Numbered from the stretch's first letter, positions 1 to 14,700 are shown. The stretch is DNA of 64,000 nt from Plasmopara viticola (GCA_001695595.3 MBPM02000001.1:248001-312000), one strand, 5' to 3'. Program-made: numbers and translations. The notes: a model not told the origin generated them from the sequence alone.

Positions 1-1
1 A

Positions 2-3000
2 CAAACACTTGAGGGTTGTATTTGCTCTCGGGCTTCTACTACGGGACGGGTCGAATTCAAGACTCTTGTTGAAGGCGTGGCGAAATTCTATAGCACCCTA
101 CTCAAAGTTCTTTTTCGGTCCCGTTGCGCAAGCACCGTCGAAGCTTGTACGTGTTTGCTCGTTCTGGTGATTTGATTCTCGATAGAATGCTTACGCCTTG
201 AATTATGCTTATGCTAGGTACTCTTCTGCTCAAGACGACTCTTGAAGAATGCGATCCCGCTGTCGCTTCAAACATACGTGACAAAGCTCTGACAGAGGGC
301 ATTGTTGTGCGGCAATTTTATCAAGTGCTATTTGACGAATCTTATGATCAGAGATGTGTGAGTAGATACTTGGTGTCTCTCTGGATGAGTCAACACGATC
401 GATCGAAACAACTTTTGTCACGAATGATACCCACCGGATTTCTCCATTTACTTGAGGAACCTCCCGGAACTGCTGAGCAAATCGAAGACTACGATCGGGT
501 GGAGCGCAACAATATGGAAGCAGAACGCCAGGAGCTTTTACTGGAGTCTAGCGATGATGAACTCTCTTCTTCAAGGACTGAGTCACCGACTGAAGGAGCT
601 ATGATGGATGCAAATTTGAGCAATGAATCTGATTACTGTGCAAAATTTGAAAATCACCAGGATAGTTTTACGCTAAAAACGCCGCCCCTTGGTGATGTGA
701 TACATCACAGAGAACACCACAGCGGTCTCGAGCCCGAAAGTCGCTGCGTGTCGGAACCAAGCTCGGTAGATTTTTCTATTTGCTCATCTGTGCCAGGCGA
801 GCAATCATCGCTTGCGCGTTATAGGCGAAATTCCTTCCAGACACCGATCGAAAACGAGCAGTCAAAGGCTCGAATGCTACGCAAACTGAAACGGTCTGTG
901 GGTAAGACCTCGACAGAATTGCAATTTGCTCATTGTACAAATGATGGAGACAAATTTCGTAGCTCATGGACTCAAAATTCTGTACCACGTCTTCGCAAGA
1001 GAGATGTCGTACAAAGTATATGTGGTGCTTTAAGTGGCAAGAAAACGAATTCTCTTCGAATCAATAAGTTTCCAAATAACAAACGTAATGGCACGTCCCG
1101 ACGTTCCCACACACCCGAAAATTTTCGTCTCCTCTTTCACATGCTTAGCGTGGACCATGAGTCTGTACATATAGTTTGGAACAAGCACACACGAGAAGAG
1201 CTTCGATCTGCACTGTACGCCGAGATAAAGCGGTATACGCAATTTCAAATTAATTGTGGAGGCACGAAAGCTCAGTGGAACTATCAAGATTTTGCTGTTT
1301 CATATCCAAGTCTCGCCAATGAAGTTGTTGTGGGTGGATGCTATGTAAATGTAGTGGCGCGTTTGCAGAACAGATTAACTTCTGAAATTGAAACGGAGGA
1401 AGACGATTTCATCGAGCTTACTCCCGAACAAGTGCCCGTTCGAAATCCTGCTGCGCTACTTCTAGCCTTGTATATTAGAATACTGCGGGAAAACATCAAC
1501 GCGGTTTACCGAAATGATATGGAAACGTCGATAACATGTATCAAAAGCATGGGAATAGTTGCTGCTGCTCATGCCAAAAATGCGGATGTTGTGAATTTTG
1601 AAGAAATTGATCATCTTTGGACGCTAATGAGTGAGACCGTGCATGCGTCTATATTTGCAAGTTACGTCCATACTATACGTGCGCTATGTCTGCACCCTGA
1701 AAATGCTCGGCGAGTACTTAGCAATGAATCCAACCTAGAGCTGGCAGTTCAGCTCCTCCAGCTGGCTCACTCAACAAAACGCGAGGTTTGTAGTGACATC
1801 ACACTAAAAAAACTCTGGATCCTCGAGATTGATGGCGAACAAGAGCTTGGACCACTAAGCGTCAATGAACTTAAGCAAATTCGAGATGAAAAGCACATAG
1901 ACATCTACTCTTTATGGGTGAAGAGTCAAGATGATCCAGCTTGCGAACCCGTATCGACAAAGGCGAAACTGATGGAAATTGCTCAATTGCGCTGGGAGGT
2001 GGGACTTCACGGTGACTTACATCCGCTCCAGATGGCACACGATGCAATCAGTATCTTGTCGTCAGTGGCACACAGCAACTCTTTATTAAATAGCAGCTTG
2101 CAAAGCACTGACTCTACATCGCCCATTTTTCCACCACCGCGAGGAAAAACAACAGTGTGTCGTTACATCCGTTCAATTTTACCAGTCCTGCTTCGAAGCA
2201 ACCATCCTAGATTATGGGAAAAGATCGCTAAGCTGCTCGAGTTTTTATACATGGATAAACAACCGATTAGTGAGACTCCTGAAGAGGACGTGACAAATCG
2301 ATCATCCTTATTCTCGTGGGGTCTGTTTTTCTTAGCATTTATGGGAGAGTCATCCGGCTTTAAGGCTATGGCAAGCTTGCTCAAAGCCACACATAAAGAC
2401 CAGGCCGGATTCAATGGAACAAGCGCTTTGAAAAATATCATTCCACTGGATATGATCAACTTGCTGGATACTTGGTCGACTTCTGCGTTTACAAAAGTTT
2501 TTTGCGAAGGAGAGCAGTCACCCTTGGTAATTTGGAGCGCTTCTATGCGAAATTACCTACAAGCCCAATGTCGAGCGCATTTGCAAGATTATGCTGAGGC
2601 TTTAGAAGAAAATGTTTCTTGTGATTGGAGGTTTTGCGCAATGGCGCCAGTTGCTTACAAGGAGTTGCTCGATGAAGTCTGGTGTGGTGGAGTTTATCTC
2701 GGCCAATTCTGTGAAAACGACAATTTTATTCTTGCTGACCCATTGTCTTTTATGAAAGAGCTGACCAAGGCATGGCGCGCTGAAGAGGACAGGCAAGGAG
2801 CTTCCATGGACAAGGCTCATGCGCGGCAAATTTTAGGTGTTTCCAACGAGGAGGTTATGGAAATTTCTGATACCACACTTCGCGCTGGGTTCAAAGAGAA
2901 AGCTAGACTTTTAGCTTCGTCAAGCGTCTCTGCGACTGATCACACTGAAAGGTGCGGATTAAGCATTCCAGTGTTATTTTTTTTTGTATCGTTGACTTTT

Positions 3001-6000
3001 GTATTGGATTACAGTTTGAAGAAACTGCAAGAAGGTTATTGGGTTCTTTCATGCCCACGACCAACCTTGTTGTCTGCTGGGCGTGACCCTAGCAATGTGC
3101 TACTTCTGCTTCACTCTTTGATTACTGTGTGCAAGCGTTATCCGAAAGAGCTCGTACATTATGCCTTTGATGCATACGATCTTTTACTTCTTCTACTGCG
3201 TGATCACTGTACAGCGGATGGAATCGTACCAGAAGGCATCACGACAGCTCAGTCCGTTGAACTATCTGTTTGCGCGGCAGAACTACTTTATAATTTGTGT
3301 GCAGTTTCGGCTTGCAATGGTGAGCTGCTGCTCGAACAGCCAGGCTTAGCAAGTTTTGAGAAATCGATAAATTTTTGCGTCACTTCTGCTGTTAATTGTG
3401 GTGCGGCTAAGGACCCGAACTATTTAGAGGTTTTAAATGTCTTGCTTCAATCCGTCTCCAGGCTTTTGGCTTATCCTCAATGGCAAGAATGGATTCTGGA
3501 GTCATCAACATTGCTATTGGATATGGTGCGCGTTCTCTGGCTGTGGAATCATGCCGAAAAGGAGTCGTTTATCTTATTTAAAATTACACAGCAAGTTCTG
3601 GAAGGTACGCTATAGTGCTACTTGCATGGTCAGTTGCTAGCGAGCTATATTAATTTTGACGTCGCTGCAGGCATATCAAGCATGACGCAGCTAGAACAGA
3701 ATCAGCATCGCCTTGTCACAGCTGGCGTCTTGTGGCAATTATTCAAGCTTGTTTTAAGGTACGACACAGAGCTAGACGACGCAACCACTCAAACCCGACT
3801 TCAGAACGGCGACGGCACAGAAGACGAAAATTACTCGACATTTGCTGCGGGAATTGGAAATGAATTAGCTATTATGGCTGTTTACGCTCTGTGTAGCTTA
3901 GGTGGATTGAATTCAGATCAGAGTGAAATCTCGTCCATACCCAATCCATTAGTCAGACAGATTTTGGATGCCTTGATGACTCCAAGTTTGTCTCATTTAC
4001 TGCTACTCAGCAGCCATTCTGAATTTCTGGAAATCTTTCACGGAGAATTCGAGTCCTACTCGCTCATTTGGAACAGTGAGATGCGACATGAGTTGCAAAG
4101 TTTTGTCTCGCTGAAAGCTAGCGTCGAACCCGCTTCGATGATGGACAATCACTACGTCGATGCCATTCAATTCAGATTTCAAAATTTGGCAGATGTAATC
4201 TGTGTTGGCGGTCTCTATATCGAGTTGCTTATGGGACACCTTCTCGTCTTGGAAAAAAGTTCGGAGCCAGCGCCTACTGACAAGTTGGGCCTACCGGAAT
4301 TGTTTTTTAAAGATTTGTTTATGTTCATTGAAAGTGGAGAACTCATCTTTCCGGAGCTTGTAAACGAAAATGGAGACGTGCAGCGACTTCCTCCATACGC
4401 TGGGTGGGATGTCGATGAAGAGCAGCGGACAACATTGGAACGAGTTACCGCTTTAAATTGCTTGTCACTCACAGCTGCAGTGGCCCCAACGCTGGTGGAA
4501 TCGAGTTTGATTGCGAACGGTAGAGCCATAAAAATGTTGCTACGCCTTTTATACCCACCAGATAGTGAAGTCCACCAGAGTGCAGACGCTGAACAGAGTC
4601 TTGTAGTAACTCCGCAGTTATACTTCCCGTGCAGGTTACACTGTATTTCCATACTTCAAGTACTTTCGACGCTGGACAACTTTAGCTCGGTCGCACTGGA
4701 CATTGGGATTTGTTACACTCTCGTTGAATTGATTCATATTTGCCCAGAAGTGGGGCCTGATGTGCTCAAGATAATTCACAATTTCTGTACACATGAAGCT
4801 GCATTTAAGTGTGTCTCCAAGATCCTTCAATCAGGAATTTACTTGGAATTCATTGGATGGATGTTGCTTGTAGAAGAAACAATAATTGATGACAAATTTG
4901 ATGCAGCCGAAGGTTTGCGCATCCCGTCGGCGATGATTCTCTCTGAAATGATTCAAGATTCAGCGCCACTTCGCGACGAGTCAAGACTTGCCCTATCTCG
5001 CTTCTTCCCACCGGCTATCGTACGAACAATTGCTTCATGTCCGGACACGATCGTGGAATATATTATGGTAAAGTACTACAGGATTGTTTCATTTGTCTGT
5101 CACCTTTGGTTTTTTATAATTTCTTACAGATATTCGCTGGATTTCTGTTCAGGCTGATCATATGACGCCGGAGCTAGTGTGGAATGCCACCTTTCGCAAT
5201 TATCAGCGCGACAACATGGTCAATTTCTTAAATATCTATTTTTCATCGACATCGGAAACCAACAGGGATAGGGAGACCTTCACGTCCGTAGTCGACTCCT
5301 TTGAAATCGATTATACCGTCCTTTACCCGGAACCCATGGCAGGCAATGTATACCTATCATTGTACATGAAAGATCCATCTTTTAATGTGCACGACCCTCT
5401 GTGCGTAACATTGTCCAGAATTCAGAAAACATTTTGTCGTGATTGTACTAACGGGGACGGTTGCTTTCGTACAGGCATTTCATGTCGTGCTTGTGGTCCG
5501 AGTTCGAAATACTTTTCAGGCAGCTCTCTATCATGACATCTGCACAAGGTCTGACAATGAACTGTGAGGACAACGAGATAATGGAGAATGATATTGACCT
5601 GATCGATCTCGTTGGATCATCGCTCATGTGTTTACTTCAGGTGAGTGGGTATACATTTGCCTTCTCGCTCTAATCAAGAAGCAACTACATCACGAATCTA
5701 TGTTTCATTGATTTGTAATTTAGTATGAAACGTCGTTGATGGATAACGCAGCGGAACTGCAAATCCCAGTCAAGTGCTGCGCTTACTTGAACGGCACCGT
5801 CCATTCTCGTGCCTGCGAGTCGTGCGTGGTGAACGTTGTCCGAATTCTGCGAGTGTGTACAATGTCTCAAACGTGCATCGAGTCAATGCAGCCAATGTGT
5901 TCAACGGCATTGTCCTGTTTGATGGCGCTAGTTAATCCCGATCGAGGAGGGCCTCTTCATTGTGAGAGTGCATTTGTGCTTGAAATAATTCGACGAATCA

Positions 6001-6405
6001 TCTTGAAATATCCTGAGCGGGGCGATCGAGACACCAGCACAGGCATCGTTCATCTTGCGATTCGGCTGGATTTGTTTGCTTTCCTCTTGAATATATTGGA
6101 CGTTCCCGGCAGCATAGGAAATGTAAAGGACAGTCACATAGTACGCGCAGAAGCAATTGAGATTCTAGACATGCTGGAAAAGGTGCGGGTGAATGGTTCT
6201 AAAAAATCAAAACGACGTCTAAGCTCTGTTTTTACAGGACCGTGTCCAGGGAAGCACAGCCCATCAAATTCTTAAGAAGCACAAGAAGTGGCAGAAAAGC
6301 TACCGACACGAATCCACCGACGTTGTAAAGTCTATGTTGACTGAGGATCCATTCTTGAAGCTTTTGTTCCCAGAAGCAGATCGCATTATGCGCTCTTTAA
6401 TGTAG
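2..6405 (+). CDS. DNAJC13 (RME-8): RME-8 / DnaJ homolog subfamily C member 13 (5'-partial)
   Basis: Large endosomal co-chaperone that, in animals and plants, recruits Hsc70 and acts with SNX1/retromer and clathrin in endosomal sorting. The window holds the last 1968 residues; the N-terminus lies off the left edge. Exons by splice sites and frame: 2-146, 218-2951, 3015-3604, 3671-5067, 5153-5400, 5475-5640, 5724-6182, 6238-6405; together they stay open to TAG at 6403-6405. Recognisable parts: an armadillo-like repeat with VSLW and IPTGFLHLL near the start; a family block with VWNKHTREELR and YPSLANEVVVGG; a GYF_2 domain (LWILEIDGEQELGPLS, residues about 580-635); a J-like region (about 912-968); then repeated helical blocks including TPELVWN. 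The J-like region has no HPD tripeptide, so Hsp70 stimulation is doubtful. The 5153 acceptor was preferred over one at 5129 because only 5153 restores frame. Family assignment is sure; exon edges are hand-called. Confidence 0.9.
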
Positions 6406-9400
6406 TCAATTGTGTCGATTCAGAGAAATAATGTAATTTTTGTCAATTTGCCTCACGTTAAAATGCAAAAAATTGTTTTTTCGCGAAACACTTCGTAAAA
6501 TTACATTAACAGAGCTACAGTGTGCGCTTGGCGTTTTGCAGTAAAAGATATCCAAAACGTTTTTTCGGAAAGCCAATGCGCGCGGATGCTAATTAGATAG
6601 TTCTATCATAATTCAAGATAACAGCGTTTTGCTCTAACCACCCAGCGAGGACGGCTCCGCTCGCTGAAAAGTTTGGCAGTGTTGAGGGTTTAACTCGAAG
6701 GGAACACTATGCACAAGGCGTTCATACGGTCAGATAGAAGTAGTCAATCATAATGTAGTAATAATTGATTGGAGCGGTTCCTTTATCTGGAGCCACTTTC
6801 AAACTTTAGCGCGAAAAAAATACTAAGCAACACGTTCTTTCATGGAATGGCTGCCCTGTTGCGCTGATCAGCTTTTTGCAAGCGTGATCGAGATTTGTCT
6901 GATTTTTCGAGCTTGAAAAAGCGGTGATAAGTGACGGAATTTGGACTTTCTCATTAAAGAGGACTCCCACTACTCTGATGGCAGTGGTGTCGTGTCAGGC
7001 ACTAGACCAATCACTTCTTTGTTCGATGGACGTTCTAGTGGCCTCAAAGATGCATAGTCTGAATCACAAACAGCCTAAAGCCCAGAGAATCCGCCGAATT
7101 TGGTCATTGCGAAATCCATGGCAAGCCTCTTCCTAATAGTCTTTGGAAGTATTTGGATTGGAATGAGATGACACGTTCATGACTGTCCCTGTCGAGCTAC
7201 ATTAATTTGCAAATGATGGCATAGTCCAAAATGTCGCATACAACGCTAATCGGCTTTGTCACATTCAGCAAACTCAATTCGGGTGCCGCAGGAGGCTAAC
7301 CTTCATGCTAACAAAATCATCGCCTCTTTTTACAATAAAAAACAAAGGCTCTACGAGATCTGCTTAACCAGCACTATATGCGAAGACGTTGACTAGACCT
7401 AATGACTTATTCAACTGTCCAAGATCGTAGGGTAGGCTAATTAAAACTAGCATTTTTGTGTGGTTTGCGCGAGCTAATTGAATGTTTCTGAAGCATTCAA
7501 GGACAAAAAACTCTGGTACAAAAACACATGGCGATTCTAGTGTAGGGTTTACTGGTGTGTATCATCTCACAAGTCTGCCAAAAGTGGTTTCCAGTGTCGA
7601 ATGTTCCCCCTCAAGGCATAAGAAAACGAATAAATCATCAAATTGTGATCGAAAACTCGTAATGGTGAAAATCTTGCGTGGCCAGATGGTACTTCGTCGC
7701 GGCGGCGTTTCATAGCACCCGTGGTAACACTACTAAGATTTCTCGGGCATTACTAAGAGTTGTGAGAGTGCTGTCCCTTCGAACAAATCTTGTTGGTGAC
7801 GCCATTTGAGTGTCTGTAATGGTCAATAATATGTCTACGAGACAAGCGAATGGTTACATAGCACCTACGCTTTGTGGATTTATCTTGCAAGGAGCCGACA
7901 AAGAAAGATGTCTTACAGCCATTTGAACAAGTCTAAAATTTGAAATGATGGATACAAAATACATACAGTCTCCGCCTAAATTATAGAGCCAAATCTACTG
8001 CATATACCGATATATAGGCCAGTCTATTAGCAAGCAGCTGAAATGCGTCATGACATCTGAGCTGAGAGGGCGAAACTATGCTCGAGGGCAAAAAAACATA
8101 GACAAAGGCTGTGACTCGAACCTTAGCGCTTCCAACTTCGTAATGAAAAAACCCAGAGCCTTATATCTAAAATGCAGGCTGTACAGCAGGCTACATGGAA
8201 CGAACGACCAAGTGCGCGATGCGTTTGCGGTCCCGTACCTTAAATACCGAACCAAAGCTGAGCTTTCGCCCTTGAGACAGTTTCATTTGATTGTGTCCAT
8301 GAAAATCATGAAGTGGCAGGTGACAGCTACGTCTCCCTTTGTGCTTCTCTTCCTCTTGTCTGCAAACAGAAAAGACGTGCTCTTGGTGAATATGCTAACT
8401 AGTTTTAGAAGTTTGCGGCTCCAATAAAGGTGTCTCTCCTCGAGAAACTCAAGATGGCTACTACCTGCATTTGGAACATTATCGTTAGTGCCTCTTGCAT
8501 CCGGTGCTGCTAGAAGAACGAAATTACTGCTTAGAAGTCTTTTATATATTGTCGTCACGTTAAATTTCGTAAAGACGTCAGTCGATACCAATTTTGGCCA
8601 GATTTTATCACAAAAGAGCCGTACGCATAGCAGCGGAAGGAGATGACCCATCGAAGTTTTGTTGCACGTGATACGGTTGACGACATCTTTGGCTTTGCGT
8701 CATTGATCGATTAAGGACTCGTGGGTATCTAAGCACAACATACACAGGACTAAGTTTTATTTGTCGTTTCCAAGAACAAGAACGTTCTAGTTAGGCCGGT
8801 ATTCTCAAATTTTATTACCAAGTCAATTGAGCCTTAGGAGCGTTCCAAAACCGGAACAGACTCACTTTAGCGGTTCTGTTATCATGCATTGAGCCAAACA
8901 AATTGTAATTTCTTACAACCTTTCCAGCAGATTGTAAACACTTGGCGGACTGCAATTGTTTGCCGGCGTGCCAAACTTGTCGCACCAGCAGACCCTCGAG
9001 TCCACGAGCACAACAAAGAGTCATTTTGTCGGTCCCTTAAGAGATCGGTACAGATCAGTTTACCGCAGTCAAATATGCGGGTGTGCTTTCCTTGGCAACG
9101 CATTATTCTACTAAAACTGAACTTGAATCAGCGGGTCCGCGGACAAGACAAGGAGCATCACTACGGCTTAACATGTACGGCGTCAAATGCGAGATAGGTT
9201 AAGGGCCACCAAGTGTGTGTAATAAAGATCTTCATGCGGATAACATACACAGCGGTATCGTAGCTCCAGAAGCAGGCTATATAGACCCGCAAGCAAGTCA
9301 CTTAGGTTCGCACGACATAGTGAAATCATAAAGCCTAAAAAAGCGTATCAATCGCACTTTCTATAGTTCCGCAAGCTGGCAAATTAAGTCCGCAAGACAC

Positions 9401-11700
9401 GATAGGTACTTAAGACAGCACGGTTTTAGCACACTATCTATGAGAGCGGGTACTTTCGCCCTTATAGACAAGTGTACAAAGTCGACTTTGTAGCTGACAA
9501 AGAAAACCTGTCCAAGTATACAAATTGCTATTCGACTAGACTACGTTGTGTCACAACAGGTGCGCTTCAATTAGAGGCACTAATAGCGGTGTTAAAACTT
9601 CTTCACCTTATGATCATCAATGCGACTCGTTTTTTGGCTAAAGTAAATGGCAAATTAACTTAAAAGTGGTGCTCTAGTGATGATGCCCTTTCTTTTCAGT
9701 ATTTGTAAACAGTAACCGCTGCGCCTTGGCGCAAAGTTTATAAGGGAATCTACAAATCGTATGCATTCTTGGCAAAATGTATATTCGAGTTTAGCGATTG
9801 CAATCAAAGTGTTCACCGAAAACGGAGCTGTGCACGAGATATGTCCTTTGCGAAGCACATATAAATGTGTCTCGGGACATTGGATTGCTGTGAGAGAGAT
9901 GAAATCTCATATATGCCTTCTTTGTCAAAAAGGCAAAGAACGACATGGCGCATAAAACGAAACCCCTTACTCGCCACCAATTTTCTGTGTTATAAACCAA
10001 ATTGAAAACGGCTACTAGCTTATGCGCACAATAAGCTGAGCAGTGCAACAGTAAAACTGCTTATTAAGCCATATAGTCGTTTAAAAGTTAAAACTGCACT
10101 TAACGAATTACATTCACACCAAGTCCAAGTGTACTTTGTATAGTACAAGTGATTCTCTATTATATATACCATCATATTCAAATCATGGGGTCGAACAAAC
10201 TCTTTAAGGTGGTAAGTACTGTTTGTGGTATGGTATGAGAATAATTAGTTTTCCGCGAGGCCGATCACATGCACCGGCAACATGCAACCGTCTGGTCACA
10301 CAATCGTGCTGATCATTGTGTCCGTTCATCCAGATAAATTAAACAATGTCTTCGCTCACATCCAGACAAAGGCTCAATCGGCACAAAAGACCAATTAAGC
10401 TCTCCTGATGCAGACGTTTTGAATCAGAACGCAAAAAGCGTCATGCCAACACCGACAAATGTGTATTTGCTGCACTTGAAAGTGCGAAACACTTTGCATT
10501 GCTTTAAGCTAAAGTCTTTATTTTTTCGAAAGAAGTGATTTGGCCTAGGTAACCATTTGCACAAGTGCTGGCTATGAGGTTCTCGCGAAGCCTCTGTCCA
10601 ATCTGTCGACTAACGTAATTCTAGAAGAGCCAGAGTCAGGATGTTTCCAATGACATCAAGGATTGCCATCAGCAGACATCTGATCTGACATTGCAAGCCA
10701 AGACATAGCCGTTGGGCGTCATTTGCAACGCCTCCAGCTATGACATCGGTCGCGCGTTACTGCACTTAGGTGAGAGCGGGATAAAGCGAGTTTTTGTTTC
10801 ATTTAAGTAAATTAAAATTGCTGAGTAGCCGGCTAAAAAAAGTGGTTTGCCACGCAGTGGCACTAACAAACTTATAGAGGGTATCTTCAGTGAGCGAAGC
10901 CCTTTGTGGTCTATCCAGACCAGACACCCACGTAGACGGCGATAATTACGCCCTAGTTGTCCCAAATAACAGCAAGGTGACAGTCTTGTTTTATAAAACT
11001 TTGATTTTTGCATTAAGTACAAGCCTTCCAAATTGAATGTGCTAGTAGGTGCACTTTTGTGCAAGGCAGCTTTTATGTTAGCATGAGTTAATACTCGATT
11101 AAAGTAAAGAATTGGCAGAAATGCAAAGAAATGTCAATTCGAATACCTAAGCGCATTTTATTTCTCGCAGACGCAGTTACCTCTTCGACCGCAATCTCAG
11201 CTGCACTTCTTCAAGTGGTCGGACGATCTGATACACTGATAAAGGTGTTGCTCTTAATGTTTACGACCTAATCTTCTGGAGACCCAATTAGCAATCATTT
11301 TGGCTGAGCGAAAATCTTTTTCTCGATCTCTATATAATATCGGTGGCTCCACATGTACACACTGGCGGAGAAGTATGTGATGACATTTGAGATTTACTGC
11401 AAAAGCTCATAAGCCTAAACTATACCATTGCTTTGCCGGAGGTAATGGCAACACAAGCAAAGCGGTGTTTGTGCCCCAACCAAGCAATATAGACCTGTTC
11501 AGCCAGCATACCTGGCAAATAGACAGCAAAGCTGTTTCTGTAAACAGCCTCCAAGCAACGTGTCCTGCCGATAATATTACGTCTGACAGGAGCCTGTTAG
11601 TACAGCTGCATCCTGGCAAACGCTGTTCGCATCATCAAAAGCTTGCTTGTTGATAAAAGCAGCAGATAGTTCTCATACACTTTCTGACGGAAAGATGTCT

Positions 11701-11760
11701 TGAGGTGCTGAAAGACACACTGCGCAGCATGTGCACGCAGCATGTGCACTGAGGTGCTGA
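11701..11760. repeat. Nested direct repeats (11-mer flanking a doubled 13-mer)
   Basis: TGAGGTGCTGA occurs at 11701-11711 and again, perfectly, at 11750-11760. Between them GCAGCATGTGCAC is repeated back to back at 11724-11736 and 11737-11749. There is no gene here. The pattern could come from a small insertion with its footprint, or from replication slippage. Confidence 0.8.
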
Positions 11761-14700
11761 ATACGCGGATCGACAAGTTTTCTGTGGTCGGTGCTGCCCT
11801 TGACGATGTGGTTTATGCATTAAGAGGTTTATGTAGTTGAACTAAGATCTCTAACGCTAGCTTACTCATCAAAACATGAAGGCCTTCAATCTAAATCGAT
11901 ACCCTTTCTTGGATAAAATCCAGCGATGCCATACAGCAATTGCTGTATCCAGCAAGCACCAGTGAGTAGCTTGAAAGTCACACCATGTACAGTGGTCTTG
12001 TCCACGACACGATTGGCGCCCATCTCGGACATATAAGTGTCCAACGCATTGACGGATTCTGATCAAGGTCTTTAGAAGTAGCGTTTATGCTTCCTAGGCA
12101 CAATTCGCGCCAAAGCTCTGCTTAGAGCAAGTTTTGACACCGAAGATCTCTATCTTTTCAATAATCTATAACCTCGTAGCGCTCAATCTATGCGAAACCC
12201 AGGAATGAGGCCATATTTTGCATCCATGTCTCCCTTCATCCCTCTCGCTGAACAAGCAGTGGCAATATAACGTTGGAGTGCGTAAATAACTCTCAGCAAA
12301 TGGTATATTTTTTACAGCGTAAAGTCAAACATATTTTCTTAGCGCCCTGAAGCTCACTATAAACGACGCGTGCGTAGCTCTCTCAACGACTCTTTAAAGC
12401 TGTTACTACGACTTGAAGACTCAGACAATAAATCGTCAGCATGATTAGGCGTAAAGCTATCTCGGCTCTCGATGAAAACCCGGATAATGTATGAGAGAAT
12501 TGATCAAGATGAACCACCACGTGGGGTGATTTATCATCTTTAAAAATCAAGATGTTGCATATTCTTCGAAACTCGAGATAGCTTATCTCTGTCAGAAGAA
12601 GACATATGGCTTAAAAAGCACTCGCTTTAACTGGCTCAAGCTGTACAAGAAAGTTTGCACATATGTGCGCGCATGGGAAGTGTTTCAACTAGTGAATGCC
12701 AAATGCGGTCATAAAGTTGGCTAGGTTATCGGTCTCTTTGTATCACTAACAATCCAGTAGTATAATTTTTGCGCTTGTACCGCCGAGAGACTTGGCAGGC
12801 AGCACACTTTATGGTATATTCTGATCGACCGAGTCAAATGGCTCATTAGGCGGCTGTGGTGAACGCGGTCGACGATTTTAAAATGACAGCACTGTTCCTT
12901 AAGGGATCTTTTCAAAATAGCGAATATAATGTGCCTTGCACCAGGTTCGCCATGTCCGTAGGAAACTTCTCACATAGATAAATAGACTGGTCGAGTAAAT
13001 TGCTGTGTCGAAGAATTTTGCGCAGTGAGAAGGCTGATGCGCCACGTTGTTCGAGTATCATGCTCCGACTTTTGATTTTCATTAAACAATGTTGCTCTTG
13101 CTTTGACAGGCTACATTACCTCTGACATGTAAGGTAGTGGATACTTGCATTCCACCAAAGTCTTCACAGTGCAGCTCTACAACGGGTAGCCAAAAGGCTC
13201 GCTCTTATAAGCCCTTTACAATGCATAGTGTTCGTATCTAAAAGACTTAGCACATATGAGACGAAATGGTGGAAAGCTAAGTTTTTCAGAAAAAAATTCC
13301 GGCCGAACGGAAAGAGATAAACTTTAAAAAGTATTTTTGTCGATGTGAGGCTTTAAGCTTATATAAATTTTTAAAGTAAGGATGTCTATACCAGTTCACA
13401 AGCTATCGAGTTCTATCTGGCGCGGTGTCACGCAAGAATGCACACCACGTGATAGTGACGACACCCCCCTAAAAAGAAGAGTGGTTAGAGGAAAATATTC
13501 CTTATTTATGTAACTCACTTAGTGCATTTTGCCTCGATGTCGTCCGTGACCGACGTTTGGTGGACCAACCGTCAGCAACCTCGTTTGTCCTCGATGGGAT
13601 ATGCAATGGGTACCTCGATTTCGAAAGTCTAGGTCTTTTTTTACCCTTGGGCGCGTAGTCGCATCGTTTTGCAAGCAAGTCACTTGACATGTACCCCCTG
13701 CTACAAAGTTTGTGGCATCATGTCCCCACAAATAAATGCTAGATTTACTCTCTCTCGTAGCCGTGCCTGCGGGAAAAGTACGCAAAAGTGTGGGTATGCT
13801 CGTATCCCTCTGAACTGCCAAGTGTATACGCTAAGTGACTTTTGGCCATGACCTCGCATGTTCCAATGAAGCGCAAGCGCCGTTAAGCCTTAAAGATTGC
13901 AGGAACTGCTTTCGCAGGCAGATCTTAAGTAATTGCCAATTCGGTAGGGCACACACTCTTGCGAGTGTGTTGGTTTGGTGGCGTATGCAGAGTGGTCACT
14001 ATCAAACTACGCGACTTGGTGGTACGTGACACAGGCTTCCGATCTGGACTCATACTTTTTCAAGGCAATCCTTCTGCCTCTCGTGTCTGGTGCCAAAGAT
14101 GGCTACTAATACTCGACCATGCGGCTCGGGTTATGCTGAATAGAGAGTGCTTGATACACGCGAAGCGAGTATGCCCTACAAACACTTAACTTCCTATCCA
14201 ACTGCATAACGTACTCTCACCAGGATGCTGTGATATATGAGCTTGGCTCGTTACTTATTGATACGGATCCTGGCAACACTAGATGCGGTTGCCGTGGCAG
14301 CCAAGTATCCTGAGGTTCATATTTTAGAATGAGCTGTGAGGATCATCTACATTGTTTGGAAGGCTCTTAAGAAGCAACATAAGTTACAGCGGTGATGTTT
14401 AATAAAATTATTGAAGCAAACTTTTACATAAAGAGTCTCAAAGTCTTGATGGGGCGGTGCTACTCAAACTCAGTATATGTCATGGTATAATAATATTGTG
14501 TGACACAAGTTACGTACTTTCTTGAGCATCAACAAACATGCAGTGTATAGTAAAAAGAAATTAGCAAGAAAGCAGTACATCCATTGTTTAATGCTTATTA
14601 GTAGAAAATTCTATTAAATAAATTAATTGAGGGACTACTACCGGAAAGAGTCTTCATCGATAAAGCTGACTGAACTTCAGTTTGAGATAAGACACAACAA

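Noticed and set aside
2952..3014. A membrane segment (IPVLFFFVSLTFVLDY) in RME-8
   Set aside because: It lies in an in-frame 63-base stretch with GTGCGG and TTACAG ends. Removing it brings LKKLQEGYWVL next to the J-like helices, so it is read as an intron.
8110..8140. tRNA B-box-like GGTTCGAGTCAC on the minus strand
   Set aside because: No A-box at the right distance and no cloverleaf arms can be drawn. Not a tRNA and not a clear SINE.
8050..8651. Overlapping open frames of 125 codons (+) and 122 codons (-)
   Set aside because: No signal peptide, family motif, plausible intron structure or neighbour. A faint Gypsy-integrase flavour on the plus strand could not be supported. Probably decayed repeat sequence.
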